A DNA stretch of 64,000 nucleotides, taken from contig NZ_BONW01000021.1 in the NCBI RefSeq assembly GCF_016862915.1, positions 523,616-587,615 on the forward strand, written 5' to 3'. Within the stretch, counting starts at the first letter, position 1. Every line of letters starts with the position of its first letter. Under the pieces are notes generated by a model. That model saw only the letters and a list, made by a program, of their open reading frames with translations. It made no database searches and was not told the DNA's origin. The translations under genes were made by a program, and so were the position numbers. This document shows, in pieces, positions 8,473-18,009 of the stretch. The stretch comes from Plantactinospora endophytica (lineage in GTDB: Bacteria; Actinomycetota; Actinomycetes; Mycobacteriales; Micromonosporaceae).

Positions 8473-11058
8473 GTGCCCACCCCCGCACCCCAGTCCCCCG
8501 CCGAACCGCCGTCCGCCGAACCGCCGCCGACCGAACCACCCTCCGCCGAACCGCCGCAAGCCGACGCGTCGCCGGCCGAACCATCGGGCGCCGAACCGCC
8601 GTCCGCCGACGCCCCGACCACCACCGGCCAAGCCGGCACGGACCTGCCCGGCAGCGGCCAAGTTGGTACAGACCGGGCCAGCACCGGCCGACCGAGCACG
8701 ATCCGCCCCGCCGAGCGGGCGCTGCTCCGGCCCCGGCGTCGGGCACTGGCCGCGCTGGCGGCGGTGGCCGCGCTGCTGGTGGTGGGCGTGGTCAGTGCGC
8801 TCGGTATCGCCACGCCGAGCCCACACGGTGCCGACGCACCGGCCGACGAGTTCAGTGCGGAACGGGCGTACCGGCATCTCGGGACGATCGCGGCGGAAAC
8901 CCACCCGGCGGGCAGCCCGGCCGCCGACCGGGTACGCGGGCACCTGGAGAGCACGCTGCGTGGTCTCGGCATCGCCCCGGAGGTCCAGGACACCGTGGCG
9001 AAGGAGGCGGGCCAGCTCAGCGGCGGTTCGGGCGGCGCCACGCTGGCCCGGGTACGCAACGTGGTCGCCCGGATCCCCGGCACCGACCCGACCGGCCGGG
9101 TCTTCCTGGTCGCCCACTACGACTCGGTGCAGGTCGGTCCGGGCGGCAACGACGACGGGGCCGGCACCTCGGCCCTGCTGGAGGTGGCCCGGGCGCTGAC
9201 CGCCGGCCCCCGCCCCCGCAACGACGTGGTACTGGTCTTCACCGACGCCGAGGAGGCCTGCCTCTGCGGCGCCTCGGCGTTCGCCGCCGACCATCCGCTG
9301 GCCGCCGAGGGCGGCGTGGTGCTCAACCTGGAGGCGCGGGGCAGCACCGGACCGGTGATCATGTTCGAGACCTCGCTGCGCAACGCCGGCCTGGTGGGCG
9401 TCTTCGGCCGGGCCGCGCCGTACCCGGTCGGCACGTCGTTCGCGGTCGAGGTCTACCGGCTGCTGCCGAACGACACCGACTTCACCGCGTTCCTCGACCA
9501 CGGCTTCACCGGGCTGAACGCGGCCTACATCGACGGCGCCGCGCTTTACCACACCCCGCTGGACACCCCGGCCAACGTCGACCGGGGCAGCCTGCAACAG
9601 CACGGGGCGAACGCGCTGGCGCTGGCCCGGGAGTTCGGCGCGGTGGACCTGACCAAGCTGCCGGCCGACGGGGACGCCACCTACTTCCCGCTCCCCGGCG
9701 GACTGGCCCGGTACCCCGGCTGGCTCACCCTGCCGCTCGCGCTGCTGGCGCTGGCCGGAGTCGGCGTACTGGCCTGGGTGGTCCGGCGGCGCGGACGCGC
9801 CTCCTGGCCCCGGCTCGCGGCCGGATTCGGGCTGGCCCTGCTGCCGATCGTGCTGGCACCGGTCGGGGCGCAACTGCTCTGGGCGGCGGTCACCGCGATC
9901 CGGCCCGGCTACGCCACGCTGCTCGACCCGTACCGTCCACTGTGGTATCGGCTGGCGGTGGTGGCGTTGGCCGCCGGGGTGCTGTTCGGCTGGTACGCGC
10001 TGACCCGACGGCGTGTCGGGCCGGCGGCGCTCGCCGTGGGTGGGCTGGGCTGGCTGGCCGTACTCGGGGTGCTGCTCGCCGTACTGGCCCCCGGCGGGTC
10101 GTACCTGACCACCCTGCCGGCGCTGGCCGGCGTACTGGCCGGACTGGTGGCGCTGGCCGTACGCCAGGACGGTCCGTGGGCGGTGGTCGCGGTGACCGTC
10201 GGCGCGGCGGTCGGCGTACTCCTGCTGCTGCCCACCGTGGTGCTGCTCTTCCCGGCGCTCGGCATGGCGATGGGCGGCGTCGGTGCGCTCTTCGCGGTGC
10301 TGCTCGGGCTGGCCGCGCTGCCCGTGGTCGACCTGCTGCACCCGGAGGCCGGCGGCCAGCGCGGGATGGCGGCGCTGCGGGCCCGGCGGCGCGGTGGGCT
10401 GCCGGTCCTGGCCGCGCTGCTCGGCACCGTGCTCTGCACCGGCACCGGCCTCGCGGTCGACCGGTTCGACGCCGCGCATCCGGTGCCGACCCACCTGATG
10501 TACGCGCTGGACACCGACACCGGTACCGCCCGTTGGATCAGCGAGGAGACCGACCCGCAACCCTGGACCGACCAGTACGTCGACGGCCCGGCCCGGATCG
10601 GCGACACGTTCCCGATCTTCGGTGACGAGGAGGCGCTCGCCGGTCCGGCCGAGCCGGCGACCCTGCCCCCGCCCCGGCTCGACCCGCTCGCCGACGTCAC
10701 CGACGCCGGGCTGCGTACGCTGCGTCTCCGGCTCGTCCCGCAGCGACCGGTACGGTTCGCCTCGCTGCACGTCGACCCGGCGACCGCCACCGTCGTCTCG
10801 GCCCGGGTCGCCGGCCGGGAGGTCGGAGTCGACGGGCCGGGTCCGTTCGGCGTGGTCTTCCACGCACCGCCCGCCGAGGGGTTCGAGGTCGAGCTGCGGC
10901 TGAGGCCGACCGGGAGCGGCCCGGTCCGGCTGCGGGCGATGGACGCCAGCGACGGCCTGGCCGGGCTGCCCGGGTTCCGCCCCCGGCCGCCCGGTGTCGG
11001 CATCGTCGGCTCGCACAGCTCCGAACTGGTCGCGGTGGCCCGGACGTATCCACTCTGA
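8473..11058 (+). CDS. M28-family membrane metallopeptidase
   Basis: 861 residues from GTG 8473, preceded by GGAGGC. Residues 1-80 are a disordered Pro/Glu/Ala-rich tract with EPPSAEPP-type repeats, probably cytoplasmic. TM1 is at ~91-112. An extracytoplasmic Zn aminopeptidase domain follows: VAHYDS (H215, D217), NDDGAG (226-231), FTDAEE (E260/E261) and later YHTPLDT. About seven further membrane segments span ~410-650, then a soluble C-terminal domain. The arrangement matches vacuolar-type M28 membrane proteases, which release amino acids from peptides. The following repeat region and GH9 gene are convergent. Confidence 0.88.
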   Translation: MPTPAPQSPAEPPSAEPPPTEPPSAEPPQADASPAEPSGAEPPSADAPTTTGQAGTDLPGSGQVGTDRASTGRPSTIRPAERALLRPRRRALAALAAVAALLVVGVVSALGIATPSPHGADAPADEFSAERAYRHLGTIAAETHPAGSPAADRVRGHLESTLRGLGIAPEVQDTVAKEAGQLSGGSGGATLARVRNVVARIPGTDPTGRVFLVAHYDSVQVGPGGNDDGAGTSALLEVARALTAGPRPRNDVVLVFTDAEEACLCGASAFAADHPLAAEGGVVLNLEARGSTGPVIMFETSLRNAGLVGVFGRAAPYPVGTSFAVEVYRLLPNDTDFTAFLDHGFTGLNAAYIDGAALYHTPLDTPANVDRGSLQQHGANALALAREFGAVDLTKLPADGDATYFPLPGGLARYPGWLTLPLALLALAGVGVLAWVVRRRGRASWPRLAAGFGLALLPIVLAPVGAQLLWAAVTAIRPGYATLLDPYRPLWYRLAVVALAAGVLFGWYALTRRRVGPAALAVGGLGWLAVLGVLLAVLAPGGSYLTTLPALAGVLAGLVALAVRQDGPWAVVAVTVGAAVGVLLLLPTVVLLFPALGMAMGGVGALFAVLLGLAALPVVDLLHPEAGGQRGMAALRARRRGGLPVLAALLGTVLCTGTGLAVDRFDAAHPVPTHLMYALDTDTGTARWISEETDPQPWTDQYVDGPARIGDTFPIFGDEEALAGPAEPATLPPPRLDPLADVTDAGLRTLRLRLVPQRPVRFASLHVDPATATVVSARVAGREVGVDGPGPFGVVFHAPPAEGFEVELRLRPTGSGPVRLRAMDASDGLAGLPGFRPRPPGVGIVGSHSSELVAVARTYPL

Positions 11059-11420
11059 CCCCGCCGGGGTCGACGGCTGTCCCACCTCCGACGACCCCGG
11101 TTGCCGTCCGTCCGCCGATAACGCGGACGGTTGTTCCACCGCCGACGATCCGGGTTCCTGCCCGTCCGCCGACCGCCTGGACGGCTGCCCCAACGCCGAC
11201 GACCTGGGCGGTTGTCGCGCCGCTGGGCCGGCGGTGCCGGTATCGGTGTTGCCGGGCGGCGAGTCCGGTGTAACGGATCCGTGCCCGTCGGCGCCTTCAG
11301 TAACAGGACATCCGAGATGTCCGGCGACGACCCACCCATCACAACGGGCCAGGTGCGGTGGGTCGGGACTCCGGCCGGTGGCGATCCGCCGCCGGCCGGA
11401 GCCCATGCCCGCGTCGCGGG
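11059..11420. other. Intergenic stretch between convergent M28 and GH9 genes
   Basis: No convincing gene. The first half is occupied by three degenerate 54-bp repeats (separate entry). I found no clear terminator hairpin in the remainder. Confidence 0.6.
11072..11233. repeat. Three degenerate 54-bp tandem repeats
   Basis: Units begin at 11072, 11126 and 11180, each with GACGG(C/T)TG(T/C) followed by a GCCGACGA core. Because 54 is a multiple of three, the plus frame stays open and would read a Cys/Asp-rich 18-residue unit, but no start with a ribosome site is present. This is probably a decayed coding repeat or a slippage-prone spacer. Confidence 0.65.
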
Positions 11421-13742
11421 TCAGTGCCGGTGGTTTCCGGCGTCGCCGTTGTCCTGGTCGGCGATGAACGCCGCGATCCAGGACAGCGGTGCGTTCCAGT
11501 TGATGGTCAGTTCGTTCGTCGCCCAGGACTCGATGTCGTCGATGTAGCAGAACTGCGGCGCGCAGCCGCGCAACTTCTGCTGCGCGACCGGATCCTGGAT
11601 GGCCGAGTTCGGGCCGCCGGAGAGGGTACCCCGGGGCGGGTTGGGCAGGTCGGGGTTGAGCTGGCGGGCGTACCAGCGGCTGTGCTGGTTGCGCGAAGCC
11701 ACCTCGCCGTAGCCCGTCACGTACGACTGGTTCAGCGCGTTGCGGCCGAGGACGTAGTCCATGGTCTCCAGCACCCCGTCCCGGTAGCGGTCCTTCCCGG
11801 TCAGGTCGAACGCGGTGGCCAGCACGATCGCGTTGTTGACGATCAGGTTGTTGGAGCCCCAGTCGAAGAGGTTGTCCGACGGGTTGTACGGGATCCCGTA
11901 CGGGTGGGCCTTCAGGGTGGCCAGATAGCGGTCGGCGCCCTGGGCGACCGAGGCGCGTACCCGGGCCCGGTCCGGCAGGTTGCTCGGCACCGTGGCCAGT
12001 TGCAGCCGACCGAGCGCGGCGGTGTTGCCCCAGTCCATCCCGCGCTCCCGCCACACGTCGCCGGCGTGGTGCGGCGAGGCGAGCACGAAGTCGCGGTACT
12101 CCTTCGCCCCGGTGGTCAGGTACAGCTCGGCGGCGGCCCAGTAGAACTCGTCGGTGACGTCGGCGTCGTTGTAGGCGCCACCGCCGTTGGCGTCGGCCGG
12201 GTCGGCGTACCGCTCGGGGTTGGCCTTCGCGGCGGTCCAGGCCGTCTTCGCGGCGGCCAGGTTGCGGTCGGCGAACCGCCGGTCGTACGGCTTGAAGACC
12301 CGGGCCGCCTGGGCAGCCGTGGCGGCCAGGTTGAGCGTGGCGGCGGTGGACGGCGGGTGCAGTTCGCGCCGCTTGTCGTCGAGGTGCGGCAGCAGCGGCA
12401 GGCCGGTCCAGGAATCGTCGTGGATCTTGTGGTGGGCCATCCCGGCCAGCGGCTTACCGGCCGGCACCTGCATCTTGAGCAGGAACTCCTGCTCCCAGCG
12501 CGCCTCGTCGAGGATGTCCGGCACCTTGTTGCCGCTCTCCGGCAGGTTCAGCGTACGGTCGCCGAGTTTCCACGGCTGGCCGGTGCCGGCCCGGGTGGAG
12601 CGCTCGTACTCGCTCATCAACTGGTGCACCGAGATGCCGCCGTTGACCACGTACTTGCCGTGGTCGCCGGCGTCGTACCAGCCGCCGGAGACGTCCAGGG
12701 TGTAGTCGCAGACGCCGGGCTGGCAGGGCACCGAGGTGTCGCCCTGGTTCGGCGCCACTCCGACGTGTCCGGCCGGGCGGCCGTAGCCGGGGCGCAGCGC
12801 GTCGGAGATCGCGGTACCGCTGCGCTGGGTGTAGTAGAACTTCAGCGCGTCGGTACGCAACTGCTCGTAGAAGTCGGCGCCGATGTCGAACGGACGGCTG
12901 GTCTCGCCGTCGGCGGTCAGCGTGTAGCCGGTGCCGGGTCGGGTGAAGTGTCCGAAGTCGATGGTGTGCACGTTCTGCCCGGAGGAGCGGTCGACGCCGC
13001 GCGGCGTGGTCCGGCCCTGCTTGACCAGCCGGCCGGCACCGTCGCGGAGTTGGAAGGGCAGCGCGCCGGTCGCCTCGGTGACCACTGTGGCGTTCTTCGG
13101 CCCCTTCGGCAGGTAGCCGACCTGGTTGACCCGCACCCGCGGGCCGGTGTCGGGAACGTAGACGTCCGGTTCGGCGCCGCCGGTCAGCGAGATGTTGTCC
13201 AGGCAGACCGTCCACGGCTCAACACTGCCGCCGAGTTGGAAGGCGACCTGGGCGTTCGGCAGGTCGACCGGGGAGGTGAAGGTGTAGCGGTAGTCGTTGC
13301 CGGAGACGCTCAGCTCGGGACTCGCCGACAGGTACTGCGTGTACGGGTCGACTGGCAACTGGACCAGCGCCCGGCCGACCTTGTTCGGGGTGGCCTGGCC
13401 GAAGAACCGGAACTCGTACGACTCACCGGCGACCAGTGCGACGTTGTCCTGGCCGATGATCACGTCCCACGGGTTGACGGTGCCGCCGGGTATCCCGGCG
13501 CAGAGCTGGCCGGTGCTGGAGTCGAGGGTGAGGTTGGCGGTGCCCCACCAGGGGGCGTGGCCGTTGTCGAAGGTGCCGTTGACGATCTGCTCCGGTGCCT
13601 CGTCGGCTGCCGCCGGGGCGTACGCGGACGCGCCGGGTGCGGTGAGCAGGCTGGCGGCGAGTGCCGCGACGGTCGCGGCGGCGAGCGAGCCCTTCGGTAC
13701 GAGGTTCGGTGGAACGGTACGCGGCGAGCGGGGTCTGAGCAC
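11421..13742 (-). CDS. Secreted GH9 endoglucanase with CBM4/9 module
   Basis: 773 residues from GTG 13742, with GGAAGGA 6 bases upstream. A signal peptide is at ~15-42 (run [19 protein letters not shown]). Residues ~50-190 resemble a CBM4/9 carbohydrate-binding module ([13 protein letters not shown]), ~205-290 a CelD-type Ig-like domain, and ~300-765 the GH9 (alpha/alpha)6 catalytic domain with [12 protein letters not shown] (base Asp pair), SRNQHSRWY and the late acid in [18 protein letters not shown]. It hydrolyses beta-1,4-glucan outside the cell. A CebR-like operator lies just downstream of its probable promoter, predicting induction by cello-oligosaccharides. Confidence 0.93.
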   Translation of the reverse strand: MLRPRSPRTVPPNLVPKGSLAAATVAALAASLLTAPGASAYAPAAADEAPEQIVNGTFDNGHAPWWGTANLTLDSSTGQLCAGIPGGTVNPWDVIIGQDNVALVAGESYEFRFFGQATPNKVGRALVQLPVDPYTQYLSASPELSVSGNDYRYTFTSPVDLPNAQVAFQLGGSVEPWTVCLDNISLTGGAEPDVYVPDTGPRVRVNQVGYLPKGPKNATVVTEATGALPFQLRDGAGRLVKQGRTTPRGVDRSSGQNVHTIDFGHFTRPGTGYTLTADGETSRPFDIGADFYEQLRTDALKFYYTQRSGTAISDALRPGYGRPAGHVGVAPNQGDTSVPCQPGVCDYTLDVSGGWYDAGDHGKYVVNGGISVHQLMSEYERSTRAGTGQPWKLGDRTLNLPESGNKVPDILDEARWEQEFLLKMQVPAGKPLAGMAHHKIHDDSWTGLPLLPHLDDKRRELHPPSTAATLNLAATAAQAARVFKPYDRRFADRNLAAAKTAWTAAKANPERYADPADANGGGAYNDADVTDEFYWAAAELYLTTGAKEYRDFVLASPHHAGDVWRERGMDWGNTAALGRLQLATVPSNLPDRARVRASVAQGADRYLATLKAHPYGIPYNPSDNLFDWGSNNLIVNNAIVLATAFDLTGKDRYRDGVLETMDYVLGRNALNQSYVTGYGEVASRNQHSRWYARQLNPDLPNPPRGTLSGGPNSAIQDPVAQQKLRGCAPQFCYIDDIESWATNELTINWNAPLSWIAAFIADQDNGDAGNHRH

Positions 13743-13828
13743 GTCATTCCTTCCGGTGGGCGGGCGGTGGCCGGTGGCTGGCCGGTACCGCGCCGGGCAG
13801 GGGGTGGCACGACGTGGAGCAAGATCGA

Positions 13829-13842
13829 TGGAAGCGCTCCCA
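13829..13842. promoter_or_regulatory. CebR-like operator for the GH9 gene
   Basis: TGGAAGCGCTCCCA matches the known CebR/CelR operator TGGGAGCGCTCCCA at 13 of 14 positions and is centred on AGCGCT, the usual LacI-family core. It begins about 8 bases after the expected transcription start of the GH9 gene, a repressor position. No cebR gene is in the window. Confidence 0.8.
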
Positions 13843-13857
13843 GTCCGGGCTACCGGG

Positions 13858-13886
13858 AGATTGACATCGAGTTTCCGGCCTGTCAA
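13858..13886 (-). promoter_or_regulatory. Sigma70-type promoter for the GH9 gene
   Basis: On the minus strand TTGACA (13886-13881), a 17-base spacer and CAATCT (13863-13858). The -35 box is perfect and the spacing ideal. The CebR-like box follows directly. Confidence 0.65.
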
Positions 13887-14350
13887 CCGGTCGCCCCGGC
13901 GCACCACACCGGTTGACCGCGATAAATCCCACTGAAGCGGGACAGCGTCGCACCGTCCATCCCGGACGCCGACCGATCGGCCCACCACCCGACACTCCAC
14001 GGCGGACGACACACCCCCGTACCGGACGACCCGCCGGGCCGGGCTCCGCCCGAAGTCGGGTCGGCTCCGCCCGAGGTCGGAGCGGCCCCACAACCGCACG
14101 GAACCCTTTGACAACGCAGAGTAGTTGCCGAAGCCGGCGCTCGAATCGAAACTCCTGGTCTCCGGCAATTTCGACCGGCCGGACGACCGGGCCTTCCGCC
14201 ACCCACGGTAATTCGCGGCTGCAATTTCCAGCCGATGCCGGCGCGGGCGAATCAATATTGACGCCCTAGGGTGTCCGACCCCGTCTCCGCAACCGGGTAT
14301 CCGGCAGCTGACGAACACTGGACCGGTAAGACCTCCGTTAATATGGCCTA
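13887..14350. other. Intergenic region between GH9 and D-amino-acid oxidase genes
   Basis: No gene supported. It is less GC-rich than its surroundings near 14100-14350. TTAATAT at 14335-14341 could be the -10 box of the oxidase gene, whose transcript would then start at or very near the ATG. Confidence 0.5.
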
Positions 14351-15307
14351 ATGGCGGCATCCCGACGACCCGACGTCTTGGTTATCGGCGCGGGCGTCAT
14401 CGGGCTGTCCACCGCCGTCCGGCTCGCCGAGGCGGGGCTGCACGTCCAGATCCGGGCCGCGCGCCCGCCGCAGGAGACGACCTCCGCGTCCGCCGGGGCG
14501 AGCTGGGGGCCGTACGAGTTGGCCGACGAACGCATCCTGCACTGGAGCGAGCAGACCCGGCTCATCCTGGAGGAGATCGCCAAGGACCGGTCGTCCGGCG
14601 TCCGACTCGTCCGTGGCCTGGAGGTGGCGCCGTTCCCACTGGACCCGCCGGCCTGGGTCCGCGACCTCAGCGACTTCGAGCCCTGTCCCGCCGACCAACT
14701 CCCGCCCGGCTACGTCAGCGGGTGGCGATACACGAGTCCACTGGTCAGCATGCCGCGTTATCTGGGATATCTCACCCGGCGACTGGGCGATTACGGCGTC
14801 CCTATCGAAATCGGCACGGTGGGCTCATTCAAGGAACTGGCCGGCGCCGCCCGGGTGCTGGTGAATTGCACCGGACTCGGTGCCCGCTATCTCGTTCCGG
14901 ACGACCAGGTCTTTCCGACCCGGGGACAACTGGTGGTCGTCGACAATCCGGGAATCCACACGTTCTTCCAGGACTGGGCCGAGCACGAGGACATGACCTA
15001 CATCCTGCCGCACGACGACTACGTCGTACTCGGCGGCAGCGCCACGCCCGGCTCGGAGAACCTGACCCCGGACCCGGCCCGGGCAGCGGCGATCGTCGAC
15101 CGGTGCGCGGCCGTCGAGCCGCTGCTCCGCTCCGCCCGGGTCCGGCGCATCCTGGTCGGACTGCGGCCGAGCCGGCCGAGCGTACGCATCGAGCGCGATC
15201 TTGTGGACGGCAATGTGCTCATCCACAACTACGGTCACGGCGGCTCCGGGCTCGCCCTTTCCTGGGGATGCGCCGACGAGGTACTCGCGCTCAGCGAGTT
15301 GACCTGA
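14351..15307 (+). CDS. FAD-dependent D-amino-acid oxidase
   Basis: Flavoenzyme that oxidatively deaminates D-amino acids to 2-oxo acids, ammonia and peroxide. The FAD-binding fold opens with [21 protein letters not shown] (~9-29, motif GxGxxG) and the family's C-terminal signature is [15 protein letters not shown] (~291-305). Length 318 aa equals the family norm, and an [16 protein letters not shown] stretch fits the DAAO substrate region. There is no signal peptide or peroxisomal-type tail. The gene stands alone and may be leaderless because a TTAATAT box lies about 10 bases before the ATG. It may help recycle D-amino acids from peptidoglycan. Confidence 0.93.
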   Translation: MAASRRPDVLVIGAGVIGLSTAVRLAEAGLHVQIRAARPPQETTSASAGASWGPYELADERILHWSEQTRLILEEIAKDRSSGVRLVRGLEVAPFPLDPPAWVRDLSDFEPCPADQLPPGYVSGWRYTSPLVSMPRYLGYLTRRLGDYGVPIEIGTVGSFKELAGAARVLVNCTGLGARYLVPDDQVFPTRGQLVVVDNPGIHTFFQDWAEHEDMTYILPHDDYVVLGGSATPGSENLTPDPARAAAIVDRCAAVEPLLRSARVRRILVGLRPSRPSVRIERDLVDGNVLIHNYGHGGSGLALSWGCADEVLALSELT

Positions 15308-15477
15308 CGACGGGCGCACAATTCGCGTTGACGTGTTTCCGCAGGCAGGAAGTCCGACTGTGGAACGGCGGATATCCGACTGACAGTCGGCACCGGACTG
15401 TTACACCATGACGCCACGACAACCGGTAAGGTCCGCGTCCGGTTGACCCGCCACCGGAGAGGTACGGTGAGAATCCC

Positions 15478-15861
15478 ATGATCCGTAAGTACGGCAAGGC
15501 GATCGCCGCCGTCGCCGGAGCGGCGCTCACGGTCGCGTACGGAGCCCTTTCCGGTGACCAGCGCATCGAGTCGGACGAGGCGGTGCAGATCGCCATCGCC
15601 GCCGCCACCGCCATCGGCGTCTACCTGGTGCCGCTGACTCCGCAGTACCGGTGGGGCAAGACCGCTGTCGCCGTGGTGCTGAGCGTGCTCCAGGTACTGG
15701 CCACGGTGATCCTCGGTGGACTGGACTCCAACGAGTGGATCGCGCTGCTGCTGGCCGCGCTGACCGTACTGGGTGTCGGGGCGGCCCCGGCGGTCTCCAC
15801 CAACGGGACCAGCAACCAGTCGCCGCGCCAGCCCAGCACCAGGACCAGCCAGCCGGCCTGA
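15478..15861 (+). CDS. Small membrane protein, holin-like
   Basis: 127 residues with a basic N-terminus, a first hydrophobic helix (~7-24), a second at ~40-53 and a third and fourth at ~62-105, then a Ser/Thr/Gln-rich tail. The size, multiple short helices and charged tail resemble phage-type holins of actinobacteria, but holins share little sequence, so this is a structural analogy. The next gene on the other strand resembles a phage cell-wall enzyme relative, which supports the idea slightly. A strong hairpin terminator follows 16 bases after the stop. Confidence 0.55.
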   Translation: MIRKYGKAIAAVAGAALTVAYGALSGDQRIESDEAVQIAIAAATAIGVYLVPLTPQYRWGKTAVAVVLSVLQVLATVILGGLDSNEWIALLLAALTVLGVGAAPAVSTNGTSNQSPRQPSTRTSQPA

Positions 15862-15877
15862 CCGACCAGGGTCGGCG

Positions 15878-15919
15878 CCGGGCGGCGGCCCGTCCCGGAC
15901 CGGACGGGCCGCCGCCCGG
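15878..15919 (+). terminator. Strong hairpin terminator after the holin-like gene
   Basis: Perfect 18-bp stem (15878-15895 with 15902-15919) and a 6-base loop, without a U tract, as is usual in actinomycetes. Confidence 0.75.
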
Positions 15920-16053
15920 TTCGGCGGTACCCGCTCCCGTCACCCCGGCCCCGCCAGGCACTGCTCGGGCACTAGTCCGACGGACCGGATCAGCGCGTCC
16001 GGTCCGCCGGACAGGATTGGTCCTCGCCGGTCGCCTCGTGCCCGGCCGCGCGT

Positions 16054-17028
16054 TCAGCCGTCGGGCCGGGTCAGTTTGGCGGCCAGTTCGGCGGTCCGGT
16101 CCCCGAAGGCCGCCCTTAGCGCCGTCGCGACGTCGTCCAGGTCGCGGGCGCCGAGGCCGGCCAGCACGCCGTCGATGATCCGCTGCTCGTCCACCGGAGC
16201 GCGACCGAGCAACTCCTGCTGCTTCGCGAGCAGTACGGCCTGCTGGGTCGCCAGGTTCTGCACGGTCGCCCAGGTGTACTCCGACAGCGCCCGCTGCGAC
16301 ACCGGTTTCATGCCCATCCGCTTGGCGAGTCGCCCGACCCCCGCCGACTGGTACGGCTGCGCGGTCCGCAGCCCGTCGATCACGTTCTCCCTGCTCACCC
16401 CGTCCTCCTTCCGTCGTACCGGCACGACCGGCGTCGTCCGCACCGGAGCGGGCGCGGCCGGCCTCGGTGCGGTCCGGACCGTTCGCTCGGTGCCGAGCAC
16501 GATCGCGACGATGCGTCTCATCAGGCTCCGGTCGGCACAGTGCCGCCGGTCGATCGTCAGGTGCCAGTGCTCAAGGTGACTCCGGTCCGAGGAGGTACGC
16601 CGGTTGGCGACGTTGCTCCAGCCGGTCACCGTGTGCCCGTTGGTGGTGCCGAAGACCTCCCGGACCTCGTCGAGCTGGCCGGCCCGCATGGCCCGGATCA
16701 GCCGCCCGGTCTGGGCGATCATGAGCCGCTCGTTGTTCCGGCTGCCCCACGCGCCCGGGGTGAAGTCGACCCCGCAGACGTACCGGCGCTGGAGGGCGGT
16801 CAGGCCGGACTGCACGGTGTACGACCGGGACCGGGCGTACCGCGAGCGGAGGATCCACTCCTGTGACCGGTGCGCGCCCCGCAGGTGCCGGTTGTCGCCC
16901 TTCGTCCCGCAGGCGCTCCGGGGCCGACCGGTACGCCGGCACAGCTCGTCGCCGAGCCAGTCCAGCTCGGCCGTAACGACCTCGCGGTTCCACCACGACT
17001 CCACCCGCAGGTCGGCGTACGTCGGCAT
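16054..17028 (-). CDS. Hypothetical protein, possibly phage endolysin-related
   Basis: 324 residues starting at ATG 17028. The N-terminal ~185 residues contain GTKGDNRHLRGAHRSQEW and later RSHLEHWHLTIDRRHC. The spaced His residues and the HxxHWHL pattern recall D-Ala-D-Ala peptidases of the M15 type carried by actinophages, but the canonical SxHxxGxAxD is altered, so catalysis is uncertain. A Pro-rich linker (~190-210) leads to a helical C-terminal domain (~215-324) that could bind the wall or a partner. It lies beside the holin-like gene, on the other strand. The function is inferred, not shown. Confidence 0.6.
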   Translation of the reverse strand: MPTYADLRVESWWNREVVTAELDWLGDELCRRTGRPRSACGTKGDNRHLRGAHRSQEWILRSRYARSRSYTVQSGLTALQRRYVCGVDFTPGAWGSRNNERLMIAQTGRLIRAMRAGQLDEVREVFGTTNGHTVTGWSNVANRRTSSDRSHLEHWHLTIDRRHCADRSLMRRIVAIVLGTERTVRTAPRPAAPAPVRTTPVVPVRRKEDGVSRENVIDGLRTAQPYQSAGVGRLAKRMGMKPVSQRALSEYTWATVQNLATQQAVLLAKQQELLGRAPVDEQRIIDGVLAGLGARDLDDVATALRAAFGDRTAELAAKLTRPDG

Positions 17029-17287
17029 CGCACCACCCCACCGGAACCGGAAACACGACCCCCGCTCGGATATCCCAGCCCACCGTCGACACCCGACACA
17101 GCCGGCCGGCCGACACCGTCGGGTTGGATTGCCGACAGCGGAGGCCCCGGCGAGCGACAGAAAAGATCTTGTGCCCCGCCGAGCCTTCCGATGCGCGTCG
17201 ATGGCCGGTTACATGGCCTTAGCGGCCCGGACACGCCGGTCCGCAACGTTGAGGGCTCCCGTACCCCCAGAGCCCCGGGAGGCACCT

Positions 17288-17944
17288 GTGTTCCACATCC
17301 GACGTCGCCGTATCCGGCTGACGATCACCGTCACCGCCGCCACCGCGGCGATCGCCGCGTCCCTGCTGGTCGCGACCCCGGCCGGCGCGACACCGCCCGG
17401 CATCCCGTCCAAGGCCACCGCCCAGTCCAACCTGAACGCGCTGACCGTCGCCACCCAGGGCGCCATGACCGGTTACAGCCGGGACCTGTTCCCGCACTGG
17501 ATCACGATCAGCGGTGCCTGCAACACCCGGGAGACGGTGCTGCGGCGCGACGGCAGCGGGGTGAGCGTGGACAGTTCCTGCTACCCGACCTCGGGTAGCT
17601 GGTACAGCCCGTACGACGGGGCGACCTGGACCAATCCGGCCGACGTCGACATCGACCACATCGTGCCCCTCGCGGAAGCCTGGCGGTCCGGGGCTAGTTC
17701 GTGGGCGACCAGCCGCCGCCAGTCGTTCGCCAACGACCTGAACGGCCCGCAGTTGATCGCCGTCACCGACAACGTCAACCAGGCCAAGGGCGACCAGGAC
17801 CCGTCCACCTGGCAGCCGAGCCGGACCGCCTACCGCTGCACGTACGCCAAGATGTGGATCCGGACCAAGTACAACTGGGGCCTGCACCTCCAGTCGGCGG
17901 AGAAGTCGGCGTTGCAGACCATGCTGAACACCTGCACCTCCTGA
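17288..17944 (+). CDS. Secreted HNH endonuclease (DUF1524-like)
   Basis: 218 residues from GTG 17288 (GGGAGG site upstream). A signal peptide (RRRRIRLTITVTAATAAIAA, then Ala-rich) ends near residue 38 at PAGATPP. The mature protein carries the DIDHIVPLAEAW motif (~118-129) and a downstream FANDLNGPQLIAV...N...GD block, the His-Me finger arrangement of secreted actinobacterial HNH nucleases related to DUF1524/GmrSD C-terminal domains. It probably degrades extracellular DNA for nutrition or competition. A perfect 15-bp-stem terminator follows. Confidence 0.85.
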   Translation: MFHIRRRRIRLTITVTAATAAIAASLLVATPAGATPPGIPSKATAQSNLNALTVATQGAMTGYSRDLFPHWITISGACNTRETVLRRDGSGVSVDSSCYPTSGSWYSPYDGATWTNPADVDIDHIVPLAEAWRSGASSWATSRRQSFANDLNGPQLIAVTDNVNQAKGDQDPSTWQPSRTAYRCTYAKMWIRTKYNWGLHLQSAEKSALQTMLNTCTS

Positions 17945-17953
17945 CGCCGTGAC

Positions 17954-17989
17954 CCGGCCGGCCCCGACCACGATGTCGGGGCCGGCCGG
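17954..17989. terminator. Bidirectional hairpin terminator
   Basis: Perfect 15-bp stem (17954-17968 / 17975-17989) with loop CACGAT between the convergent nuclease and pectate lyase genes. Confidence 0.8.
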
Positions 17990-18009
17990 TCCGGGTTCGG
18001 ACCGCGCCG

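Noticed and set aside
10994..11467. Cys-rich plus-strand frame over the 54-bp repeats
   Set aside because: No start with a ribosome site, and it overlaps the end of the M28 gene and the GH9 gene.
8371..12054. Very long minus-strand open frame upstream of the zinc-ribbon gene
   Set aside because: It is antisense to the M28 and GH9 genes and has Gln/Gly/Arg-rich low-quality sequence. Only the last 127 codons look like protein.
16604..17287. Longer N-terminus for the secreted HNH nuclease
   Set aside because: It runs antisense through the endolysin-like gene. A signal peptide with a GGGAGG site begins at 17288.
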